A stretch of 33,600 nt of DNA from the NCBI GenBank assembly GCA_009837285.1, contig VXTU01000057.1:1-33600 (forward strand), given 5' to 3'. Positions 16,627 through 25,745 of this stretch are shown here, piece by piece. Position 1 is the stretch's first letter; each line of letters begins with the position of its first letter. The translations under genes and the position numbers were made by a program. The notes under the pieces are model-generated. The model was given only the letters and a program-made list of their open reading frames with translations, did no database searches and was not told the DNA's origin. This DNA comes from Chloroflexota bacterium. GTDB taxonomy: Bacteria > Chloroflexota > Dehalococcoidia > UBA2979.

Positions 16627-17325
16627 GTGGGCGTTGTGGATCCGCTACAGGAGGGACGCAAGCTCGCCGCCGAGGCGCTGGGCGCGTTCACCCTGGTCTT
16701 CATCGCCGCCGGCGCAGTCATCGTCACTGGTGGAGCCAACCTCGTCGCCATCGCCCTCGCGCACGGCCTCGCCATCGCGCTCATGGTCTCCGCGGTGGGC
16801 CACGTCTCCGGCGGGCTCTTCAACCCGGCACTCACGATCGGCCTGTGGGCCACCCGCCGCATCGCCACGATCTCCGGCATCCTCTACATCATCGCCCAGT
16901 TGGTCGGCGCCGTCGTGGCCGCGCTCGCGCTCACTGCCCTGTTCCCGGACGTGATGCGTCAGGCCACCAGCCTCGGCACACCGGCCATCTCGCCCGGCAT
17001 CGACTTCGTACAGGCCGTCGGCATCGAGGCGATCGTGACGCTCTTCCTGATGACGGCCGTCTTCGGCACGATGCTCGACCCGCGCGGGCCGAACCTCGGC
17101 GGCTTCGGGATCGGCCTCATCATCACCATGAACATCTTCGCGGTCGGCTCCCTGACCGGCGCGGCGATGAACCCGGCGCGCGCCTTCGGGCCGGCGCTGG
17201 CCAGCGGTACCTGGGACGACCACCTCGTGTGGTGGATCGGCCCAATCATCGGCGCCGTGCTCGCCGCCGTCGTCTATCACTACGTCTTCGCGGACCCGCA
17301 GGATGCACCGGGAGCGGTGCCATGA
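16627..17325 (+). CDS. MIP/aquaporin family channel
   Basis: EALGAFTLVFIAAGAVIV...GHVSGGLFNPALTIGLW...GSLTGAAMNPARAFGPALASGTWDDHLVWWIGP; two NPA motifs. Confidence 0.9.
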   Translation: MGVVDPLQEGRKLAAEALGAFTLVFIAAGAVIVTGGANLVAIALAHGLAIALMVSAVGHVSGGLFNPALTIGLWATRRIATISGILYIIAQLVGAVVAALALTALFPDVMRQATSLGTPAISPGIDFVQAVGIEAIVTLFLMTAVFGTMLDPRGPNLGGFGIGLIITMNIFAVGSLTGAAMNPARAFGPALASGTWDDHLVWWIGPIIGAVLAAVVYHYVFADPQDAPGAVP

Positions 17326-17387
17326 CGGTCCGCGATGTGATCGCGTCGCGTTACGCTGGAAGGGGCGGCGCACTAACCCAGTAGCCA

Positions 17388-17430
17388 ACATCTGCCGCGA
17401 ATCTAATCACCCCCGCCGCACGGCAGATGT
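17388..17430. promoter_or_regulatory. 10-bp inverted repeat ACATCTGCCG...CGGCAGATGT
   Basis: Perfect arms at 17388-17397 and 17421-17430, directly before the terminator hairpin. Confidence 0.4.
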
Positions 17431-17436
17431 CGGTGA

Positions 17437-17462
17437 GAAGGCGGGCCTTCGGGCCCGCCTTC
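17437..17462. terminator. GC hairpin GAAGGCGGGCC-TTCG-GGCCCGCCTTC
   Basis: Perfect 11-bp stem with TTCG tetraloop between convergent aquaporin (+) and dut (-). Confidence 0.75.
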
Positions 17463-17487
17463 GCCATGTCCGGGGCCACCCGCCGGG

Positions 17488-17931
17488 TCAGCCTGTTCCC
17501 GTCGACCCGTGCCCGCCTGCCCCGCGCGAGGTCTCATCCAGCGTCTCGACCACCTCGAGCTCCACGCCAGCGAGGCGCGTCACCACGAGCTGCGCGATGC
17601 GCTCGCCGTCCTCCACCACGTACCGGCCGGGGTCCGGCAGGCAGTAGAGCGTCACGAAGACCTCGCCGCGATAGTCGGCGTCGATGGTGCCGAGCGTGGC
17701 GAAGACGCCGCGCAGCGCGAGGCCGGAGCGTGGCCGAACCTGCACGTCGAGGCCGGGCGGGGCGGCGATGGCCACGCCCGTCGGAACGCGCACCGGGCGC
17801 GTGCCGACTTCCATGGAGCCGCCGCCGAGCTCGGCATGGAGGTCGAAGCCGCTGGCGAGCGCGCTCTGGCGCTCGGGCAGCCGCGCGCCCGGTCGCAGCA
17901 GTTGCACGGCGATGCGCTCGTGATCGCTCAC
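17488..17931 (-). CDS. dut: dUTP diphosphatase
   Basis: LPERQSALASGFDLHAE...VPTGVAIAAPPGLDVQVRPRSGLALRGVFATLGTIDADYRGEVFVTLYC...GERIAQLVVTRL. Confidence 0.95.
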   Translation of the reverse strand: MSDHERIAVQLLRPGARLPERQSALASGFDLHAELGGGSMEVGTRPVRVPTGVAIAAPPGLDVQVRPRSGLALRGVFATLGTIDADYRGEVFVTLYCLPDPGRYVVEDGERIAQLVVTRLAGVELEVVETLDETSRGAGGHGSTGTG

Positions 17932-17970
17932 GGCATGATGCCTTCAGTGGGAACGATGCCAGGTCGGAGG

Positions 17971-18486
17971 CTAGTTGGCGGCCGCGGCCTCGCGTGCCCG
18001 CTGGACGCCCCGGCCCTCCTTGGGCGTGAGGACCTCGACGGGGTAGACGCGCTTCTTGAGCATCTCGCGCGGCGGGTCGATGAAGATCGAACCCCACCCG
18101 CACGACTGCTCGCAGAGGCGGCAGCCCGTGCACCGCTTCTCGTCGACTATCGCGACGCCGAAGAAGTCGTGGCTGTTCGGTGCGTCCGTGAGCGAGAGCG
18201 CGTCGAAGGGGCAGACGTGGATGCACAGCTCGCAGCCGGAGCCGATGCAGTTGTCCTCCACGACCTTCGCCAGCGGGAGTTCACGCCGGGGGAAGGTGCG
18301 GCAGACGTCGCCCAGCTCGTCGAGGATCGACTCGGGCGGGCAGACCGCGCCGCACGCGCCGCAGTCGATGCAGAGCTCGGGGTCGATGACGTGCAGCGAG
18401 TCGCGCACGCCGGTGATGGCGTTGACCGGGCACTTCTTGGTGCACGCGGTACAGCCGATGCACGTCTCGATGATGGAGTAGCTCAC
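17971..18486 (-). CDS. Ferredoxin-like protein with four [4Fe-4S] motifs
   Basis: CIGCTACTKKCPVNAI, CIDCGACGAVCPPESI, CIGSGCELCIHVCPFDAL, CTGCRLCEQSCGWGSI. Confidence 0.85.
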   Translation of the reverse strand: MSYSIIETCIGCTACTKKCPVNAITGVRDSLHVIDPELCIDCGACGAVCPPESILDELGDVCRTFPRRELPLAKVVEDNCIGSGCELCIHVCPFDALSLTDAPNSHDFFGVAIVDEKRCTGCRLCEQSCGWGSIFIDPPREMLKKRVYPVEVLTPKEGRGVQRAREAAAAN

Positions 18487-18592
18487 GGCGTTGCTCCTCG
18501 GGCGACCGTCGTCCGGTGGAATCTAACATCGGCCCCGTGCGCCAGCAAGGAGAGCGGGCGAAACGGGCGGTCCTGGCTGGTACGATGACGCC

Positions 18593-18934
18593 ATGAAGTG
18601 GAGCGCGCTGCACGTCCACCCCTCGCGCCTCCGCACGGCGCCCGCCCTCCGCGCCATCGAGAGCGACGACGGCTCCACCACGTTCGCCGTCGATGGCCTC
18701 GTCTGCGGGATGTGCGCCGCGCGCACCCGCTCGGCCCTCTCGGGCACCGAGGGCGTACGCGGCGTCGAGGTGGACCTGGAGCGCGGTGTCGCGGTCGTCC
18801 GGCACGAGGGCGACCCGCCGCGTCTGGCCACGATGCAACGGGCGGTGGACCGCATGGTCATCGCGCTCCCGGTGCGCAGGCTCCTCGACCGGCTCACGCA
18901 CCGCCGCGCGCGCAGCGCACGCACGACGGCCTGA
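18593..18934 (+). CDS. Heavy-metal-associated (HMA) domain protein
   Basis: TFAVDGLVCGMCAARTRSALSGTEGVRGVEVDLERGVAVVRHEG (CxxC = CGMC). Confidence 0.75.
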   Translation: MKWSALHVHPSRLRTAPALRAIESDDGSTTFAVDGLVCGMCAARTRSALSGTEGVRGVEVDLERGVAVVRHEGDPPRLATMQRAVDRMVIALPVRRLLDRLTHRRARSARTTA

Positions 18935-19824
18935 TGGCGAGCGCCATCACGATCGGCGCCCATTGCTCGGCGTCGGGCGGGCTGTGGACGGCCGCCGAGC
19001 GCGCCGTCGCCATCGAGGCCGAGGCCGTGCAGCTCTTCGGCAGCTCCCCGCGAGCCTGGCGCCAGACCCAGCACAAGCCGGAGGCGTTCGAGCGCTTCCG
19101 CGAGTTGAGCGCCGAGGCCGGCCTTGCTCCCGCGTGGCTGCACAGCAGCTACCTCGTGAACCTCGCCGCGGGCGGCGACCAGCAGTACGAGCGCTCCATC
19201 GACTCCGTGGTCAACGCGCTGACCGTCGCGCACGAGGCGGGTGCGGCGGGTCTCGTGCTGCATACGGGCTCACACCGCGACGCGGGCCTCGACGCCGTGC
19301 TGCCGCGCGTGCTCACCGCCATCGAGCGCATCATGGACGAGTCGCCCGGCGACACGACGCTCGCGCTGGAGACCTCCGCGGGCCAGGGCGGCACCATCGG
19401 CTCGTTCTCAGACCTCGGGGTCATCCTCGACGCCATGCGGTCGCCACGGCTGCAGGTCTGCCTGGACACCTGCCACGTCTTCGCCGCCGGCCACGACGTG
19501 CGCAGCGAGGACGGCGTGACAGAGATGGTCGAGCGGTTCGACGAGGCGATCGGCCTCGAGTGCCTGGCCGTGGTGCACGCCAACGACTCGAAGGGCGAGC
19601 TCGGCGGGAAGCTCGACCGCCACGAGAACATCGGCGACGGACAGATCGGCTACGACGGGTTCCGCGCGGTACTCGGCTCGATGGCGTTCACGGGCAAGAC
19701 GTTCCTGCTGGAGGTGCCGGGCATCGAACACGACGGGCCGGACCTCGAGAACGTGCAGCGGCTCAAGACCATCCGCGAGGAGGTCGCCGCCGCGGTCCGG
19801 CACCCCGGCGCCGACGGGGCCTGA
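18934..19824 (+). CDS. nfo: Endonuclease IV family protein (AP endonuclease)
   Basis: ITIGAHCSASGGLWTAAERA...AVQLFGSSPRAW...WLHSSYLVNLA...GLVLHTGSH...LALETSAGQGGTIGS...VCLDTCHVFAAGHD...HANDSKGELGGKLDRHENIGDGQIG. Confidence 0.93.
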   Translation: MASAITIGAHCSASGGLWTAAERAVAIEAEAVQLFGSSPRAWRQTQHKPEAFERFRELSAEAGLAPAWLHSSYLVNLAAGGDQQYERSIDSVVNALTVAHEAGAAGLVLHTGSHRDAGLDAVLPRVLTAIERIMDESPGDTTLALETSAGQGGTIGSFSDLGVILDAMRSPRLQVCLDTCHVFAAGHDVRSEDGVTEMVERFDEAIGLECLAVVHANDSKGELGGKLDRHENIGDGQIGYDGFRAVLGSMAFTGKTFLLEVPGIEHDGPDLENVQRLKTIREEVAAAVRHPGADGA

Positions 19825-19839
19825 GCCGGTCCGCTACGC

Positions 19840-20196
19840 CTACGGACGCACGGTCCGGGGCTGGTTCGCGAGCGCGCGGAACTCGTCCTCCCAGTGCAGG
19901 ATCTCGACCAGCAAGTGCGAGGTGACGCCCCAGCGTTCGCCCACCGGCGCGCCCTCTTCCTCGAGGCGCACGAGCAGCCGGTCGGCCATGGTGCGGTGGT
20001 CCATCTCTGCGTCGTTGTGTTCGTTGCGGAGGATCACCTCGAACTCGAAGATGGCGTCGATCATCTCGGCCGAGACGAAGCCGCCGAACTCGTCGGTGAG
20101 TTGCTCGGCGATCCAGTTGGCGCACTCCTCGGCGAGGTTCTCATCCATCGCCACCCCGAGTTGGTCGTCCGGTCCCGCGCTCGCGTCGCTCGTCAT
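19840..20196 (-). CDS. Hypothetical protein
   Basis: MTSDASAGPDDQLGVAMDENLAEECANWIAEQLTDEFGGFVSAEMIDAIFEFEVILRNEHNDAEMDHRTMADRLLVRLEEEG.... Confidence 0.6.
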   Translation of the reverse strand: MTSDASAGPDDQLGVAMDENLAEECANWIAEQLTDEFGGFVSAEMIDAIFEFEVILRNEHNDAEMDHRTMADRLLVRLEEEGAPVGERWGVTSHLLVEILHWEDEFRALANQPRTVRP

Positions 20197-20200
20197 CTGG

Positions 20201-20641
20201 CTACTCCGTCGTTTCACCCTGCTCGGCGAGCCAGGGCCCCCAGCCGCCGAGGCGTTCGGCGGCGATGCGCACGAGCAGCCGCGGTGCGTCGGCTCCCCGG
20301 AACTGCGCCAGTAGTTCCTGTTCCCCCGGCTCGGTGAAGCGCTCCCCGAGCCGCTCGATGTGCTCCTGCGCGCCCTCGGGCGTCATCGCCGTGACGCGGC
20401 CATGGACCAGCAGGTACCACAGCGGATTGTCGTGGTCCTGCACGCTCACGATCACGCGCGGGTCGCGGCGTATGTTCCGGACCTTTACGCGGCCGTCGAC
20501 GGTGTTGCACAGCAACTCGTCACCCTCGACATCGAACCACAGCATGGACATCTGCGGCGAGCCATCGGGGTTCGTGGTGACGAGGTGCCCGTAGGCGCGG
20601 TTCTCGAGCAGCCTCCGGGCCGACGGCGGGATGGCGATCAT
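20201..20641 (-). CDS. PPOX-class (pyridoxamine 5'-phosphate oxidase-like, possibly F420-dependent) protein
   Basis: LLENRAYGHLVTTNPDGSPQMSMLWFDVEGDELLCNTVDGRVKVRNIRRDPRVIVSVQDHDNPLWYLLVHGRV; ATG 20641 with AAAGG upstream. Confidence 0.88.
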   Translation of the reverse strand: MIAIPPSARRLLENRAYGHLVTTNPDGSPQMSMLWFDVEGDELLCNTVDGRVKVRNIRRDPRVIVSVQDHDNPLWYLLVHGRVTAMTPEGAQEHIERLGERFTEPGEQELLAQFRGADAPRLLVRIAAERLGGWGPWLAEQGETTE

Positions 20642-20828
20642 GCGGGCCTTTCGTGTGCCGGGCGGCTCACCGCTTCGGCTCGGCGCGATCATACCGGGGG
20701 CCGTGTTTGCGCCAACCTTACGTTGACGGCAGGTTTGGGCGAACCTACCCTGAATGCCCCACCGTCGATGCGCCGAGCCCGCCTGACGCGGCTGCGCGCT
20801 GAGCCGAGTCCACGCGCGGGGAGCGCCC

Positions 20829-22313
20829 ATGACTGCAGGCCCGGTCACTTCTGCCGACGCCGACTCGGGGCGCAGCACGCCGACCGGCGTCGCCACTCCG
20901 ACGCGGCACGGCGGCCCGCCGGCGAACGGCGCGCCGCCGGCAGCCTCGGGTGGCCCCCCGGCCAACGGCGCCCCTCCGGGGAGGCCGGGCGGGCACGGCG
21001 GCGGACCGCCGGGTGGGCAGAAGCCCTCGTTCCGGCGCACGTTCTCCGCGTTCAAGTACCCGAAGTACCGCCTGCTCTGGATCTCGATGGCCGTCGGCAT
21101 GACGGGCATGCAGATGCAGATGATCGCGCAGGGCCTGCTGGCCTACGAGCTGTCCGGGACGTTCACCGCCGTCGGCGTGCTCGCCATGGCGTGGGGCGTG
21201 CCCCAGTTCTTCTTCGCCCTCCCCGGCGGCGCGATCGCTGACCGGATGGACAAGCGGACCATCCTGCTCATTACCCAGGTGGGCGTGGCGGCACAGGCGA
21301 TCTTCATCGGGCTGGCCATCACCACCGGCGTCATCTCGCTGCCGATGCTGTTCATTGTCGGCGTATTCATGGGCGCCACGTTCTCGTTCAACATGCCCGC
21401 CCGCCAGGCGTTCATCCCCGAGGTCGTACCGCGCGAACAGATGATGAACGCCATCGCCCTCAACAACACAGCGATGAACTCAACCCGCATCTTCTCGCCA
21501 CTCGCGGCCGGGCTCTTCATCTCGTTGTGGGGCTTCGACGTGACCTACTACATCACCGGCGCGATGTACGGCATCGGGTGGCTCACCGTCATCCTGCTCC
21601 CGCGCAGCACGGCTCACCTCAACCGCGAGAAGCGCGGAATGTTCGACGACATCGCGATCGGGCTGCGCTACGTGCGCGACACGCGCGCGTTGCGCGTGCT
21701 GATGTTCATGGCGTTCGTGCCGATCCTGCTCGGCATCCCGTACGTGACGATCCTCCCTGCCTTCGCCCGCGCCGACCTCGGACAGGGCGAGTTCGGGTTC
21801 AGCCTGCTCGTGGGGCTCTCCGCGGTCGGCGCGCTGATCGGGTCGCTGGTGATCGCGACGCTGAATCCGAGGTCGAGGCTGCCGCTGATCCAGAGCCTGC
21901 TCGGCGCCGGCTGGGGCGCGGGGCTGGTGTTCCTCGGCCTGGGGTCGGCAATGTTCGGCTTCCCCGGCGCGCTCGCTGCGATGTTCCTGCTCGGCGTGTT
22001 CCAGATGGGCTACATGGCGCTCAACAACTCGATGCTCATGCTGACTGCCGCACCCGAGTACCACGGCCGAGTGATGAGCCTCTACATGCTCACGTTCGGT
22101 ATCTTCCCGCTCATGGGCGGCCCACTCGGCGTGCTCGGCGACGCGATCGGTGGCTTCGCGACCTTCACCGCCCTCGGCGTGGCGCTCGTCGCCTTCATCG
22201 CGTTGATGGCCGTCGTCGGCGGGCAGCGGATCACGATGTCGCCCGCCCGCCGCGCGAAGTCCTCGCACGAGGGGATCGCCGAGGCGGAGGCCGAGGTCGA
22301 AGCCGCCGCCTGA
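20829..22313 (+). CDS. MFS transporter (EntS/MFS_3-like)
   Basis: FKYPKYRLLWISMAVGMTGMQMQMIAQGLLAYELSG...GAIADRMDKRTILLITQ...NMPARQAFIPEVVPREQMMNAIALNNTAMNSTRIFSPLAAG. Confidence 0.9.
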   Translation: MTAGPVTSADADSGRSTPTGVATPTRHGGPPANGAPPAASGGPPANGAPPGRPGGHGGGPPGGQKPSFRRTFSAFKYPKYRLLWISMAVGMTGMQMQMIAQGLLAYELSGTFTAVGVLAMAWGVPQFFFALPGGAIADRMDKRTILLITQVGVAAQAIFIGLAITTGVISLPMLFIVGVFMGATFSFNMPARQAFIPEVVPREQMMNAIALNNTAMNSTRIFSPLAAGLFISLWGFDVTYYITGAMYGIGWLTVILLPRSTAHLNREKRGMFDDIAIGLRYVRDTRALRVLMFMAFVPILLGIPYVTILPAFARADLGQGEFGFSLLVGLSAVGALIGSLVIATLNPRSRLPLIQSLLGAGWGAGLVFLGLGSAMFGFPGALAAMFLLGVFQMGYMALNNSMLMLTAAPEYHGRVMSLYMLTFGIFPLMGGPLGVLGDAIGGFATFTALGVALVAFIALMAVVGGQRITMSPARRAKSSHEGIAEAEAEVEAAA

Positions 22314-22338
22314 CCAGGTCCGTCGGACCGTCTCGCCG

Positions 22339-23166
22339 CTATGCGGGCTCGAAGACCAGCTGGAACTCCATGATCCCGAAGTCCTCGATCGACACGACGA
22401 TGAATGCGCTCGGCGTCTCCATCCCATAGTCGGCGAACACGATCTCGATCGAGCCCACGACCACCACGTAGCCGCCGGCGCGCTGACCCTCGAGGGGGAT
22501 CGTGACCTCGCGCGTGACGCCGTGGATCGTGAGCTCGCCCACCGCGTCCACGGCCAGCGCGTCGCCCTCCGCGGGTACGGCGTCGAGCGCGATCGGTTGC
22601 GTCAGCGAGAACGTGGCGGTTGGGTACGTGTTGGTCTCTAGTCCCTGCGAGCCGAGCGCGCGGTCGCGGCGCGAGTCGCCGCTGCTCAGCCGGGTGAGGT
22701 CGGCCTCGATCTCCACGCTCGTGATCGCCGCGCCGTCGAAGGCGAGCGAGCCGGTGACGCCCCTGGTGCGCCCGACGGCGGTGAAGGCGCCGACGTTGGC
22801 GAGCTCCTCGTTGACGCGGTAGCCGACGAAGGTCTCGCCCTCGCTGGAGATGACCCACTCGCCGGTCGGGTCGTCCGGCCACGCGGCGGCCGGCTCCTCG
22901 GTGGGCGTTGGCGTCGCGGTCGGCGTTGCGGCGGGCGTCGAGGCAGGAGCCTGCGTTGCGGTGGGCGTCGGGTCTGGCGTCGAGGCGGCCGGCGCGGCCG
23001 TGGGCGTCGGCGTCGCGGTCTGCTGCTGGACGGAGCTGACGGCGGTCTCGAGGCTGACGGGCTCCGGCGCGTCGTCGCGGATGACGAAGTACCAGACGCC
23101 TGCGGCGACCACCGCGACGGCGACGACCGCCAGGATCAAGATGCGTGCGCGTAGTAGCCCGAGCAT
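22339..23166 (-). CDS. YceI-family protein, membrane-anchored, Thr/Pro-rich linker
   Basis: N-terminal TM segment, [25 protein letters not shown] linker, [19 protein letters not shown]...[35 protein letters not shown]....TYPTATFSL...[16 protein letters not shown]. Confidence 0.88.
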   Translation of the reverse strand: MLGLLRARILILAVVAVAVVAAGVWYFVIRDDAPEPVSLETAVSSVQQQTATPTPTAAPAASTPDPTPTATQAPASTPAATPTATPTPTEEPAAAWPDDPTGEWVISSEGETFVGYRVNEELANVGAFTAVGRTRGVTGSLAFDGAAITSVEIEADLTRLSSGDSRRDRALGSQGLETNTYPTATFSLTQPIALDAVPAEGDALAVDAVGELTIHGVTREVTIPLEGQRAGGYVVVVGSIEIVFADYGMETPSAFIVVSIEDFGIMEFQLVFEPA

Positions 23167-23363
23167 GGACGCCCTCCCGCCGGTCAGGGTGCGACGCCAC
23201 GGGCGGGCGCGCACCCGATCAGGGTACCCACTGCCGAGCTAACGCGACCGTAAACCCAGGCCGGAAGGCGCGCCGTCGATGGCAAACGGGCAGCACGCCT
23301 CACGGCGTCTCGCCGCAGGCTGGGTCAGGGAGCCGGTGTAGAATACGGCTGGTTCGAGCCCCG

Positions 23364-24371
23364 ATGCGTGCGGGCATCGGCATGGGGCTTGCCGAGCGGA
23401 GGGTGGACACCACGAGCGACTTCTTGACGCAGGAGCAGCAAGCCGAGTTGGAGGCTTTGCGAGCGCAGCGGTACGACACGAAGCGCGCCACCGTCCCCGC
23501 CCTCGAAGACCTGTTGTACACGCCTGTGCAGGTCCTGGATCACGGTTTCGTACGCGTTGTCGACTACATGGGCGACGACGGCGCCGTGGTGCAGGCGGCA
23601 CGCGTGTCGTACGGGCGCGGCACGCGGCGTACGTCGGACGATCGCGGGCTCATTCGCTACCTCATGCGGAACCGGCACACGACTCCCTTCGAGATGTGCG
23701 AGATCAAGCTGCACGTCAAGCTCCCGATCTTCGTCGCACGACAGTGGATCCGGCACCGCACGGCGAACGTCAACGAATACTCGGCCCGCTACTCAATCCT
23801 CGATCGCGAGTTCTACATTCCGGACGCCGACGTCATTCGGACGCAGTCCCGGACCAACCGCCAGGGCCGCGGAGAACAGCTCTCCCCGACTGAAGCCGCG
23901 CGGGTGCAGGACCTGCTGCGCGAGGACGCCGAACGTGCGTACAACCACTACGAGGAGCTACTGAACGAGTCACCGGCCGGAGAGTCGGGTGACGACGAGC
24001 AGAGCGGCCTGGCGCGAGAGCTGGCCCGGACGAACCTGTCGCTCAGCTTCTACACGCAGTGGTACTGGAAAATCGACCTGCACAACCTGCTGCACTTCCT
24101 GTCGCTGCGGGCGGACGAGCACGCCCAGTACGAAATCCGTGTGTACGCGGATGCGATCCTCGAGCGCGTCGTAAAGGCCTGGGTGCCGCTGGTCTACGAG
24201 GCGTTCTGCGACTACCGGATGAACAGCGGGAACCTCTCAGCCGGCGCACTGTCGGTCGTCCGTTCCCTCGTCAAGGGTCGTCGCGCCGAGGCAGAGGAGC
24301 TGCGGAAGGCGGCGGGCATCTCGGCGCGGGAGTGGCGAGAGCTGATGGAGACGCTCGAGCTAGACGAGTGA
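23364..24371 (+). CDS. thyX: FAD-dependent thymidylate synthase
   Basis: [22 protein letters not shown] (ThyX signature), [37 protein letters not shown]. Start 23364 or 23382. Confidence 0.95.
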   Translation: MRAGIGMGLAERRVDTTSDFLTQEQQAELEALRAQRYDTKRATVPALEDLLYTPVQVLDHGFVRVVDYMGDDGAVVQAARVSYGRGTRRTSDDRGLIRYLMRNRHTTPFEMCEIKLHVKLPIFVARQWIRHRTANVNEYSARYSILDREFYIPDADVIRTQSRTNRQGRGEQLSPTEAARVQDLLREDAERAYNHYEELLNESPAGESGDDEQSGLARELARTNLSLSFYTQWYWKIDLHNLLHFLSLRADEHAQYEIRVYADAILERVVKAWVPLVYEAFCDYRMNSGNLSAGALSVVRSLVKGRRAEAEELRKAAGISAREWRELMETLELDE

Positions 24372-24408
24372 CCGCGGCTCGTCCGTCCAGGCGGGCTCAC
24401 GCGGTCAC
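24368..24408. terminator. 9-bp inverted repeat GTGACCGCG...CGCGGTCAC overlapping the thyX stop
   Basis: Arms at 24368-24376 and 24400-24408 between convergent genes. Confidence 0.4.
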
Positions 24409-24421
24409 CGTGCGTCCCGAG

Positions 24422-24813
24422 CTAAACGGACTCGATAGCCAGACCCTCGATCCGCTCGAAGTGGCAACGGTTATTCGTCAGCACGGTGAGACCGTGCCGG
24501 AGCGCGGTCGCGCCGATGAGCAGATCCATGTCCCCGATGAGGTTGCCCGCAACTCTGAGCCGTCTTCGTTCTCGGCCGAAGATCCTGGCGATTTCCTCGT
24601 CCACGTCCAGTAAGTCGACACCCTGCAGAAGCGCGTCCAACTCGCGCTGGCTCATCTGGGGGTCAGCGTCGCCGTACACGCCATCAACCAGTTCGCCGAG
24701 TGTCACAACACTCATGCCGATGCCGTCGGGGTGAGTGCAGCGATGCGATCGGCAACGCGCCGAACCCCGTGCATGTAGTCGATCACCCAGTCGGTATCGA
24801 CAAGGTATCTCAC
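24422..24813 (-). pseudogene. VapC-like PIN-domain toxin interrupted by a one-base frameshift
   Basis: GTG 24813 gives MRYLVDTDWVIDYMHGVRRVADRIAALTPTASA*; the remaining PIN sequence MSVVTLGELVDGVYGD...FGRERRRLRVAGNLIGDMDLLIGATALRHGLTVLTNNRCHFERI is in another frame from 24715. One added base restores a 130-aa protein. Confidence 0.8.
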
Positions 24814-24817
24814 GACG

Positions 24818-25060
24818 CTATGGAGCCGGCGGCTCGCGTGAGCCCGTGATCCGGGCCTCGTAGAGCTGCCGCTTCAACTCCTCGGGGTCATGCTGGCCAA
24901 CCCAACCGCCCGCACCGGCGCGCACCGCTTCCGGGTCACGCTTCGGCGATGGCCTGTCGTCGACCGTCAGGAGGACCTCCTGGTCTTCCGGGAGGTCGAC
25001 GTCGTCCAGCGGCTCGAAGACGCCCTTCGAGTAGCGAGCTCTGACCCCTCTGAGCACCAT
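24818..25060 (-). CDS. DUF104/AF2212-like antitoxin
   Basis: MVLRGVRARYSKGVFEPLDDVDLPEDQEVLLTVDD...; stop lies 4 nt before the GTG of the PIN gene. Confidence 0.8.
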   Translation of the reverse strand: MVLRGVRARYSKGVFEPLDDVDLPEDQEVLLTVDDRPSPKRDPEAVRAGAGGWVGQHDPEELKRQLYEARITGSREPPAP

Positions 25061-25124
25061 GACTGTCTCCCGCGCTCCTCAGCCATCTTCGCACAAGCGT
25101 CCGGCGTCGACAGAGGTGTCGAGC

Positions 25125-25688
25125 CTAGAGGGCCGCCACCGCGCGCTCGGGCACTGGCGAGTTGCGGAGGCATGCCTCGCAGGTCTGCTCCGAGAGCCAG
25201 CGCTCGAGGGCCAGCGTCTCGCGGAGCCAGCGCCGGGGCTGGGCCGCCCCCGGAACGCGCTCGGCGAGATCGGAGCGCGCCGCGCGGACGCCGAGCTCGG
25301 CCGCAACCTTGATGGCAGTGACCTTGTAGTGGCGCGACAGCAGGTAGGCATCCTCGGTGCTCAGCGAGCAGTCCCCGCCCGACCCGTACCGCTCGACGAG
25401 CCCGTAGAAGTGTCGCCAGAACCGGCGCGAGTGGTGCTCCTTCGGCGGCATCACGAGGTGCGCCAGCTCGTGCAGCAGCGTCGACGCGAGGGCTGCGTGG
25501 CCGCGGTCATGGGGTGCGCGGATCACGACGCGGCCGCGCACGGGTTCGGCCCAGCTCTTCGGCCGCGGGTCGCCCCACCGCCACTCGATGATGCAATGCC
25601 GTTCGTACGAGGCATCGTCGAGCACGCGGTGCGACAGCTCCCGCGCCCAGTCGGGTGTCGGCATCATCGGGAAGAAGATATCGGCCAT
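25125..25688 (-). CDS. SprT-like putative zinc metallopeptidase (HExxH)
   Basis: STLLHELAHLVMPPKEHHSRRFWRHFYGLVERYG. Confidence 0.65.
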   Translation of the reverse strand: MADIFFPMMPTPDWARELSHRVLDDASYERHCIIEWRWGDPRPKSWAEPVRGRVVIRAPHDRGHAALASTLLHELAHLVMPPKEHHSRRFWRHFYGLVERYGSGGDCSLSTEDAYLLSRHYKVTAIKVAAELGVRAARSDLAERVPGAAQPRRWLRETLALERWLSEQTCEACLRNSPVPERAVAAL

Positions 25689-25745
25689 CGCTCGTCAGTC
25701 TGCACCACGCTCGGCGCTCACGCTCGCCCCCGCTAGCATGCCCGC

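Noticed and set aside
19763-20125. 120-aa minus-strand ORF overlapping 19840-20196
   Set aside because: Arg-rich alternative-frame artefact.
22880-23040. Short-period repeats suggestive of a tandem array/CRISPR
   Set aside because: Encodes the in-frame TPTPTA linker of the YceI-family protein; no spacers.
23351-23360. GGTTCGAGCC, resembling a tRNA T-loop
   Set aside because: No acceptor stem, anticodon arm or D-arm around it; lies just upstream of thyX.
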